Shown: piece after piece, positions 1 through 5,438 of the stretch
Numbering within the stretch: position 1 is the stretch's first letter
Layout of the letters: each line of letters starts with the position of its first letter
Assembly: GCA_946494345.1 (NCBI GenBank)
Contig: CAMMBX010000081.1
Location: 1 to 5,438, forward strand
Length of the DNA stretch: 5,438 nt
Reading direction: 5' to 3'
Source: an uncultured Mycoplasmatota bacterium
GTDB lineage: Bacteria; Bacillota_I; Bacilli_A; RF39; UBA660
The notes under the pieces: model-generated
The model's database searches: none
The model's input: the letters and a program-made list of their open reading frames with translations, nothing else
What the model was told of the DNA's origin: nothing
Program-made: the position numbers and the translations under genes

Positions 1-722
1 TTCCATTGGGTTACTAATTTAGTAGTATTTGCTTCATTATTTACAGACACCGCTCTCCATAACTTACCACTATACCAGATATAATTATTAGGATCTGTTC
101 CTGTTATAAATGTATCAGTCCCATCATCATAAGTACTTCCATTTTCTCCCACATTACCAAGTACTATTTCATTAACTGGCCCTTCAAGTTTTGACTCCTC
201 AAATAAATGCCCATTACTAGGTAATGCTAAATCATTATAATCTAGTCCTACTCCAACTCCTAAAGTAATAGTTGCACTACTACTAGAGTCATTTCTTACT
301 CTTATCTTATAACTATTGCTAGAACCACTTGTTCCACTCATCTCTAAATTAGTACCTACAGCACTAGGTGGCGTATTTAATCCATCTCCTGTTACATAGC
401 CTGCTGTTACATTACTAGGTAGACTTCCTTCATAATAGAAGTTAAATCTTGCTACTCTATTATTAGGATTACTTAATGTTACTGTAAACTCTTTGGTAGT
501 ATTACCTGGAACAGTTAAAGTATTACTTTCTGTTCCATCTACTTCTAATTTATATGTTAAGTTTCCTGTTACGATACTTATAGCATTATTTCTTTCTTTA
601 CTTACTGTAAACATAGCATATGAAAAATAAGCTCCTACTAATAATAAACATATAATACCTACTCCTAATATATAAAACTTAGATATATCTGTTTTCATTA
701 ATGCTTTAATCTTATATTTCAT
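1..722 (-). CDS. Signal-anchored surface protein, N-terminal part (3' end beyond window)
   Basis: The frame is open from an ATG at 722 to the left edge (240 codons), so the C-terminus is missing. Residues 1-16 are a short basic cytoplasmic tail. Residues 17-37 are a hydrophobic segment (FYILGVGIICLLLVGAYFSYA) that anchors or exports the protein. Residues 45-160 are rich in Thr, Ser, Asn and Val and alternate in a beta-sandwich pattern. From about 185 a second domain begins, with the motif IWYSGKLWRAVSVN at 215-228, which I recognise from many hypothetical surface proteins of gut Firmicutes. The join 'SYAMFTVSKERNNAISIVTGNL' recalls SipW-dependent TasA/CalY-type exported proteins, but that is only a resemblance. 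The only visible Cys is inside the membrane segment. The ATG is preceded by AAGGTG (729-734) at 6 bases. An in-frame GTG three codons upstream is a less likely start. It probably acts on the cell surface; no enzymatic motif is visible. Confidence 0.85.
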   Translation of the reverse strand, partial: MKYKIKALMKTDISKFYILGVGIICLLLVGAYFSYAMFTVSKERNNAISIVTGNLTYKLEVDGTESNTLTVPGNTTKEFTVTLSNPNNRVARFNFYYEGSLPSNVTAGYVTGDGLNTPPSAVGTNLEMSGTSGSSNSYKIRVRNDSSSSATITLGVGVGLDYNDLALPSNGHLFEESKLEGPVNEIVLGNVGENGSTYDDGTDTFITGTDPNNYIWYSGKLWRAVSVNNEANTTKLVTQW

Positions 723-740
723 GAGTTTCACCTTACCTTA

Positions 741-775
741 TATAAAAATAATAACACATTTTGTGTTATTATCAA
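741..775 (-). promoter_or_regulatory. Predicted sigma-A promoter of the left-hand surface protein gene
   Basis: Read on the minus strand, TTGATA (770-775) and TATTAT (748-753) each match the -35 and -10 consensus in 5 of 6 positions and are 16 bases apart. Transcription would start near 741, leaving a leader of only about 20 bases with two AAGG motifs (729-734 and 736-739) before the ATG at 722. The spacer and -10 box lie inside a perfect palindrome, so promoter access could be controlled there. The call rests on motif and spacing only. In such AT-rich DNA, chance matches are common. Confidence 0.5.
744..772 (-). terminator. Inverted repeat: trpS terminator and/or operator
   Basis: Arms ATAATAACACA (748-758) and TGTGTTATTAT (762-772) are perfectly complementary over 11 bp around a 3-base loop. 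In minus-strand RNA the hairpin is followed by a five-U run (748-744), the form of an intrinsic terminator 25 bases after the trpS stop. The stem has only two G-C pairs, so termination may be weak. There is no T-run on the other side, so it would work only in the trpS direction. The same palindrome covers the spacer and -10 box of the predicted promoter for the next gene, which equally suits a binding site for a dimeric repressor. Both roles may hold. Confidence 0.6.
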
Positions 776-797
776 AGTATTTTTGTAATTATTTATG

Positions 798-1841
798 TCA
801 ATCAAAGTAATCTATTAACATAGCTTTCTTTACTTTCTTTAAAGTACTATTCGCTTTCTCTAAAGCTTTAGCACTTCCTTCTTTTAGAATATCATAGACA
901 AGGTCTATATTATCTTCATAATACTTTCTTTTTTCTCTTATAGGTCTTAAGGTATCTTCTATAACTTCATATAGGAAATTCTTTACTTTGACATCACCTA
1001 AACCACCTTTTTCATAATGAGCTTTTAACTCATCAAGATTCTTATATTCGGGTAAATACTTTTTAAAATGCTCATCTGTTGATAATGCTTCTAAATAGAT
1101 AAATACAGGGTTATCTTTAGTATTACCAGGATCTTCTACCTTTAAGTGATTAGGATCTGTATACATACTCATAACTTTCTTTTTAACTGTTTTACTATCA
1201 TCTTTTAAATATATACAATTACCTAAAGATTTACTCATCTTAGCTTTACCATCGGTACCTGGTAATCTTCTACAAACAACACTATCTGGTATTAAAGCTT
1301 CTGGTTCTACTAAAGTTTTTCCATATATATTATTAAAGCTTCTAACTATTTCTCTTGCTTGTTCTAACATAGGTAATTGATCTTCTCCTACTGGTACAAT
1401 AGTCGCTTCAAAGGCTGTTATATCTGCTGTTTGACTAATAGGATAGTTAAGAAATCCTACAGGAATACTATTACCAAAATCCTTTTGTTTGATTTCTGTT
1501 TTGACAGTAGGATTTCTTTCTAATCTTGATAGGGTTACTAAGTTCATATAATACATTGTAAGCTCACAAAGTGGGGAAATCATACTCTGAATAAAAATTG
1601 TAACTTTATTTGGATCAAGACCTACTGATAAATAGTCTAGGGCTACTTCAATGATATTATCTCTTACTTTCTTAGGATTATTAAAGTTATCAGTTAAAGC
1701 TTGAGTATCAGCGATAAAGACATACATTTCATCATAGTCATGCTTTTCTTGTAGTTCTACTCTATTTTTTAATGATCCTACATAATGACCTAAATGAAGG
1801 TTACCTGTAGGTCTATCTCCTGTTAAGATTATTTTTTTCAT
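798..1841 (-). CDS. trpS: Tryptophanyl-tRNA synthetase (tryptophan--tRNA ligase)
   Basis: This cytoplasmic class I aminoacyl-tRNA synthetase activates tryptophan with ATP and charges tRNA-Trp. The 347-residue protein is full length for bacterial TrpRS. The first class I signature reads GDRPTGNLHLGH (8-19), with HLGH standing for HIGH. The second is KMSKS at 201-205. The tryptophan pocket region is recognisable in TADI (138-141) and IVPVGEDQ (148-155), and the tRNA-binding helical part follows, with ETLRPI-like DTLRPIRE at 296-303. The wording (LKNRV, LERNPTVKTEI, LPGTDGKAKMSKSLGN, MYTDPNH, KGGLGDVK) resembles the streptococcal/enterococcal TrpRS type rather than the Bacillus stearothermophilus one. 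The protein contains no tryptophan. ATG 1841 is preceded by AAGGAG (1846-1851) at 4 bases. It follows the upstream gene by 51 bases with no T-box leader, and a palindromic terminator-like hairpin follows its TGA stop. Confidence 0.97.
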   Translation of the reverse strand: MKKIILTGDRPTGNLHLGHYVGSLKNRVELQEKHDYDEMYVFIADTQALTDNFNNPKKVRDNIIEVALDYLSVGLDPNKVTIFIQSMISPLCELTMYYMNLVTLSRLERNPTVKTEIKQKDFGNSIPVGFLNYPISQTADITAFEATIVPVGEDQLPMLEQAREIVRSFNNIYGKTLVEPEALIPDSVVCRRLPGTDGKAKMSKSLGNCIYLKDDSKTVKKKVMSMYTDPNHLKVEDPGNTKDNPVFIYLEALSTDEHFKKYLPEYKNLDELKAHYEKGGLGDVKVKNFLYEVIEDTLRPIREKRKYYEDNIDLVYDILKEGSAKALEKANSTLKKVKKAMLIDYFD

Positions 1842-1892
1842 AAGACTCCTTCTTTCTTTTCTTATATATGTATTAGTTTATCACAATATAAG

Positions 1893-2711
1893 TTAGATAG
1901 CTAGAGGATTAGTTAAATCAAAATTACTTAAGAAATTATCTATATCTGCTTGTGTATTCAAATTACCAAAATTAGTATAGGCATAACCAGTTATATTCAT
2001 TAAGTAAGATAAGAATTCATCAGCACTTTCTGTTGGATTATCATTCATAAAGCTGACAATAGTTTCATTATTTTCATTTTCATTACGATAATTATCTAAG
2101 TAGTTATTTAATAAATAAGCAGCTTTTATTTTAGCTTTATAACTATCAGCTTGGAACTCATCAGTAATAGAAACAGTATCTAGATCATAGCCTGCTCTTG
2201 TTAGAAGATCATTTTGAACTTGACTAAGATCATTTATATAACCTGCATAATAGAATGTTTTATATGCAACTGTTACAGAAGTAAAATCATTATTATCTAT
2301 AACATCAGTAATTTTATATTCAAAATTATTTTTAATTGCATTTTCTAATGTAGTAGCAAGTTCTTCTCCTAGAGTTACATAATTATCAAGGTTATATTTA
2401 CTTATTATTGCATCATCAGGTTTTTGACGTAGATACATATCTTTTCCTGTCATTATATCAGTATCTAAGATATTTTCACTACCAATTTTTTTGATAAGTT
2501 CTTCTTTAGTTCCTCCATTTATAAGAAGTTCTGTTAATTCTTCAACGTAATTTTTCATACCTTCTTCAGTTAATGTTCCTTTTTCTCCATTATCTCCTAG
2601 AGTCGCTTTACCTAGGAAATAAAATCCTACTCCTGCTGCTATTAAGATAATAGCAGCAGCAAGTATTATTATTATTTTTGTTCTTTTGTTTGTTTTTTTC
2701 TTATTTTTCAT
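1893..2711 (-). CDS. Single-pass membrane-anchored protein of unknown function
   Basis: I do not recognise a family for this 272-residue protein. Residues 1-12 are a highly basic tail (MKNKKKTNKRTK). Residues 13-34 form one strongly hydrophobic segment (IIIILAAAIILIAAGVGFYFLG) with no lipobox cysteine and no clear signal-peptidase site, so it should be a type II signal anchor. About 235 residues would lie outside. This part is acidic, has no Cys and no Trp, and reads as helices (about 48-75 and 195-215, 'KAKIKAAYLLNNYLDNYRNENE') around a beta-rich core with FEYKITDVIDNNDFTSVTVAYKTF at about 130-153. ATG 2711 has GAGAGGA (2718-2724) about 6 bases upstream. It sits 45 bases after the repeat protein and 51 before trpS, so it is probably co-transcribed with them. 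A role with the neighbouring surface protein is possible but rests on position only. Confidence 0.85.
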   Translation of the reverse strand: MKNKKKTNKRTKIIIILAAAIILIAAGVGFYFLGKATLGDNGEKGTLTEEGMKNYVEELTELLINGGTKEELIKKIGSENILDTDIMTGKDMYLRQKPDDAIISKYNLDNYVTLGEELATTLENAIKNNFEYKITDVIDNNDFTSVTVAYKTFYYAGYINDLSQVQNDLLTRAGYDLDTVSITDEFQADSYKAKIKAAYLLNNYLDNYRNENENNETIVSFMNDNPTESADEFLSYLMNITGYAYTNFGNLNTQADIDNFLSNFDLTNPLAI

Positions 2712-2756
2712 ATTTCTTCCTCTCTTTCTATTTATAAAAATAATTTTATAATAATA

Positions 2757-5438
2757 CTATGGATAATGCATATAAACAATTGCTGTAGCTGTATTACTTG
2801 TATTACCGGCAGCATCTCTAACAGTATATCTTTGAGTCCATCTACAACGTCTATTTCCTTGTGATGACAAGCAGGAGCTTATATATATATTTTTATCAAG
2901 GTCATACATATCCCAATTATAACTACCTGTATTTGCAATAACTCCACTCAGATTATCAGTTTGTGTCATTTCAAAAGACATACCAAGTGATCCTACTACA
3001 TTAACAAGTTGCCAACTATCAAATACACTATTTTGACATAGAGCATAATTACATTGACCGCCTTGTAAGAAGAAAAAGTTGATCCAAGCTCCACTTGAGT
3101 TAGTTTGCAATATATTTACTTTATTTAAGATTACAACCGGTGGTGTCTTATCAATTCTTACTGTAAACATAATTGAATTAGGACTAACATTGCCGTTTTT
3201 ATCAACAGCTCTTATATAGAAATTCCAATTTCCTTCCCAGCTAATCGTTACACTCATTGAAGTTTTATTATTATTATGATATACACGTTGCCAGCCTGTA
3301 GGGTTATTATTAAAATCATTTATCCAGTTAGTTCCATCATGAGAATATTCATAATGGTCTATTCCTATATTGCTACTTGAACTCATTGTAATCGTAACAT
3401 TTTGATTGGTCCAAGTTGCACTTGTATAGCCATTTAGGTTTATTGTAGGTCTAGATGGTGGACCTGCTATTCTTATCGTTTGATTATTAGGACATATTTT
3501 TGTATTTCCTGCATTATCTCTTACGGTTCCAGGAGACTGATTATACCACTCTCCTGGAGTACTATATGTTCTAGAGACATTACCAGTACAGCCACTGCCT
3601 CCTGTATCACTACAAGTTCCTTTTATCGTTCTGCTTCCACTTGTCCAACTACTACTTCCGCCACTACTTACACAAGTTGGTGCAGTTTTATCTACTCTTA
3701 CTGTAAATACTTTAGAAGGTTCACTAGGAACACCATTTTTATCAACGGCTCTTATATAGAAATCCCAACTACCATCCCAACTTATCGTTACACTCATTTT
3801 ACTTCTATCACTGTTGTTATATACTCTTTGCCAGCCACTAGGATTTACATCGAAATCATTATTCCAACCAGCATCACTCCAGTGAGAATATTCATAATGG
3901 TCTATTCCAACTTGACTTGTAGAACTCATTGTAATAGTAACATTTTTATTGGTCCAGCTGCCACTTGTATAACCATTTAAGTTGATTGTAGGCGCAGTTG
4001 GTGGACCAGTAATCTTTACTGTTTGGTCAGCAGGACAAGTTGCCGTATTTCCAGCATTGTCTCTTACTGTTCCTGGGGATTGATTGTACCATTCTCCTTG
4101 ACTACTAAATATTTTTGATACATTGCCTGTACAGCCACTGCCTCCTGTATCACTACAAGTTCCTATTAAAGTTATATTATTAGTTGTCCAAGAAGTACTA
4201 CCACCACTACTTTTACAGGTTGGTGCATTTTTATCTATTTTTACCGTTTGGTCGGCAGGACACGTTGCTTTATTTCCAGCATTATCATAAACAGTTCCAG
4301 GTGATTGATTGGTTAAGTTAGTATTATCTACATATGTTTGTGTGACATTACCTATACAGCCACTACCTCCTGTATCACTACAGGTTCCTACTAAAGTAAT
4401 ATTTTTATTGGTCCAACTACTACTTCCGCCACTGCTTGTACATTTAGGTGCTGTTGTATCTACTTTTACAGTTTGATTAGCAGGACAGGTTGCCGTATTT
4501 CCAGCATTATCTCTTACGGTTCCTGGAGACCTATTAGTTATATTTGTATTACTACTAAATGATATAGTTACTTTATTTGTCGTACAACCACTCAAATTAT
4601 CACTACATGTTCCTACTAATGTTACAATACCATTTGTCCAATTATTAGAACCTCCACTACTTGTACAGGTTGGAGCAGTTTTATCTATTTTTACGGTTTG
4701 ATTAGCAGGACACGTTGCCGTATTTCCAGCGTTATCTTTTACTGTTCCTGGGGATTGGTTTGCTACATTAGTATCATCGGTATAATCTTTTGTTACATTA
4801 CCTGTACAGCCACTTCCTCCAGTATCACTACATGTTCCTTTTAATGTTACATTTGTCTTTTTCCATGAAGTTGAGCCACCACTACTTGTACATTTAGGTG
4901 CAGTCTTATCGATTTTTACGGTTTGATTGGCAGGACAGGTTGTGGTATTACCAACATTATCTTTTACGGTTCCAGGTGATGCCGTTGTAGTATTGGTATT
5001 TGTTGTATATGTCTTTGTTACATTGCCTGTACAACCACTTCCTGATCCATCACTACAGGTTCCTGTTATAGTCTTATCTTTGTTTGTCCAACTACTACTT
5101 CCGCCACTACTTGTACATTTAGGTGCAGTCTTATCAATTTTTACGGTTTGATCAGCTGGACAACTAGTTGTATTTCCAGCATTATCACTGACAGTTCCTG
5201 GAGACTGATTAGTTGTATTTATATCACTTGAAAAGTATTTTTTAATATTGGCTCTACAACCACTTCCTCCAGTATCACTACAAGTTCCTATTAAAGTGAT
5301 ACTTTTTTTTGTCCAAGAAGTACTTCCGCCACTACTTTTACAAGTTGGAGGATTTTTATCGATTTTTACGGTTTGATTAGATGAACATTTTGTTTCATTT
5401 CCGGCATTATCTTTAACGGTTCCAGGTGATGCCGTTGT
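2757..5438 (-). CDS. Giant repetitive Ig-like surface protein, C-terminal 893 codons (5' end beyond window)
   Basis: The frame is open from the right edge to TAG at 2757, and no start is visible. From the N-terminal side there is the end of one A-type Ig-like unit, six complete A units (5351-4005), a B unit (4004-3684), a seventh A unit (3683-3462), a second B unit (3461-3144) and a unique 128-residue C-terminal domain (3143-2760). A units are 74-75 residues. They start [AP]PxCxSSGGS, carry GTCSDTGGSGC and end SPGTVxDNAGNxxxCPxxQTVKID, with cysteines at positions 4, 24, 32 and 64. B units (106-107 residues) have no Cys. They contain GIDHYEYSH and FYIRAVDKNG, resembling OmpL47/bacterial Ig-like domains. 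The C-terminal domain has four Cys in another spacing and ends VYMHYP, with no LPXTG signal or membrane tail. Presumably it is an extracellular stalk or adhesin anchored at its unseen N-terminus. A TTG at 4595 could be taken for a start, but the repeats continue unbroken upstream of it. Confidence 0.9.
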   Translation of the reverse strand, partial: TTASPGTVKDNAGNETKCSSNQTVKIDKNPPTCKSSGGSTSWTKKSITLIGTCSDTGGSGCRANIKKYFSSDINTTNQSPGTVSDNAGNTTSCPADQTVKIDKTAPKCTSSGGSSSWTNKDKTITGTCSDGSGSGCTGNVTKTYTTNTNTTTASPGTVKDNVGNTTTCPANQTVKIDKTAPKCTSSGGSTSWKKTNVTLKGTCSDTGGSGCTGNVTKDYTDDTNVANQSPGTVKDNAGNTATCPANQTVKIDKTAPTCTSSGGSNNWTNGIVTLVGTCSDNLSGCTTNKVTISFSSNTNITNRSPGTVRDNAGNTATCPANQTVKVDTTAPKCTSSGGSSSWTNKNITLVGTCSDTGGSGCIGNVTQTYVDNTNLTNQSPGTVYDNAGNKATCPADQTVKIDKNAPTCKSSGGSTSWTTNNITLIGTCSDTGGSGCTGNVSKIFSSQGEWYNQSPGTVRDNAGNTATCPADQTVKITGPPTAPTINLNGYTSGSWTNKNVTITMSSTSQVGIDHYEYSHWSDAGWNNDFDVNPSGWQRVYNNSDRSKMSVTISWDGSWDFYIRAVDKNGVPSEPSKVFTVRVDKTAPTCVSSGGSSSWTSGSRTIKGTCSDTGGSGCTGNVSRTYSTPGEWYNQSPGTVRDNAGNTKICPNNQTIRIAGPPSRPTINLNGYTSATWTNQNVTITMSSSSNIGIDHYEYSHDGTNWINDFNNNPTGWQRVYHNNNKTSMSVTISWEGNWNFYIRAVDKNGNVSPNSIMFTVRIDKTPPVVILNKVNILQTNSSGAWINFFFLQGGQCNYALCQNSVFDSWQLVNVVGSLGMSFEMTQTDNLSGVIANTGSYNWDMYDLDKNIYISSCLSSQGNRRCRWTQRYTVRDAAGNTSNTATAIVYMHYP
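3144..4226 (-). repeat. Duplicated two-domain module (A unit + B unit, twice)
   Basis: Two adjacent copies, 4226-3684 (181 residues) and 3683-3144 (180 residues), each consist of one A-type unit followed by one B-type unit. Only these two A units carry GEWYNQSPGTVRDNAG, and only they end in ITGPP or IAGPP rather than VKIDK plus the next unit. Both B units share PTINLNGYTS, GIDHYEYSH, GWQRVY, MSVTISW and FYIRAVDKNG. This points to duplication of the whole A-B pair rather than separate insertion of B units. Confidence 0.9.
4005..5438 (-). repeat. Tandem ~225-bp coding repeat (A-type four-cysteine Ig-like units)
   Basis: Head-to-tail units in the coding direction are: partial 5438-5352, then 5351-5127, 5126-4902, 4901-4677, 4676-4452, 4451-4227 and 4226-4005. 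The first five complete units are exactly 225 bp and the sixth is 222 bp. A further copy, 3683-3462, is separated from the array by a B unit. The units differ mainly in the strand and loop at residues 36-50 and are nearly constant at CxSSGGS, GTCSD, SPGTV and DNAGN. The fourth unit has SGC one residue early (CSDNLSGC) and one extra residue just after it, so its length is unchanged. The array reaches the right edge and probably continues. Confidence 0.95.

Noticed and set aside
798..800. TGA at the end of trpS read as Trp (mycoplasma code)
   Set aside because: The protein already ends at the family's usual C-terminus, reading through would add only three residues, and tryptophans elsewhere use TGG.
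1860..1892. Promoter for trpS in the 51-base gap (TTATAT, 17 bases, TATATA)
   Set aside because: The -35 matches consensus at only two positions, and TATATA-like hexamers are common in this base composition. An alternative TTGTGA is only 14 bases from TATAAG, which is too short.
2732..2751. Hairpin TTATAAAA/TTTTATAA between the repeat protein and the next gene, as a terminator
   Set aside because: The stem is 8 bp of A-T pairs only and no T-run follows on the minus strand, so it is expected by chance in this AT-rich gap.
3480..3980. Open frame of 166 codons on the plus strand
   Set aside because: It lies antisense inside the repeat protein, consists of low-complexity Ser/Thr/Ile-rich sequence reflecting the repeats on the other strand, and has no family resemblance.
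4593..4595. TTG as the start codon of the repeat protein
   Set aside because: It encodes the Leu of CSDNLSGC within a repeat unit. No signal peptide follows it, and the frame with intact repeats continues to the window edge.
4927..5151. Open frame of 74 codons on the plus strand
   Set aside because: Its span is exactly one 225-bp repeat period, antisense to the repeat protein. The Val/Leu-rich product is an artefact of the complementary strand.
4005..5438. CRISPR-like array
   Set aside because: The periodic pattern is about 225 bp, codes throughout for an Ig-like protein, and has no short repeat/spacer structure.

Overview
The window is AT-rich, and every gene that can be supported lies on the minus strand. 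It looks like an uncultured, gut-type low-GC Firmicute or Mollicute-like relative (Bacilli or Clostridia). The reasons are the strongly A/T-biased codons, strong AGGAG-type ribosome binding sites, a TrpRS of the streptococcal/enterococcal type, and signal-anchored surface proteins carrying 'TAPTCxSSGGS' Ig-like repeats. Tryptophan is encoded by TGG throughout and trpS ends in TGA, so the standard bacterial code fits. The lineage is an inference; no phylogenetic marker was compared.

In the direction of transcription (right to left) the layout is as follows. (1) 5438-2757 is the 3' part, 893 codons, of a very large repetitive exported protein whose 5' end lies beyond the right edge. It is built of roughly 75-residue, four-cysteine Ig-like units, two longer Ig-like units of a second kind, and a unique C-terminal domain. 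(2) 2711-1893 encodes a single-pass membrane-anchored protein of unknown function with no cysteine. (3) 1841-798 is trpS, tryptophanyl-tRNA synthetase. (4) 722-1 is the 5' part of a second signal-anchored surface protein that runs off the left edge.

Genes 1 to 3 are separated by only 45 and 51 bases with no convincing terminator, so they could be one transcription unit ending at trpS. Between trpS and the left-hand gene is a perfect 11-bp inverted repeat. It can be read as the trpS terminator or as an operator, because it overlaps the spacer and -10 box of a good promoter for the left-hand gene.

Apart from trpS, the window is a cell-surface locus. The left gene shows an N-terminal anchor and head of the kind that often precedes Ig-like arrays, and the right gene shows such an array and its C-terminus. 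The two may be paralogues of which we see complementary halves. No RNA gene, CRISPR array, insertion sequence or phage gene was seen, and no gene-free stretch exceeds 76 bases.
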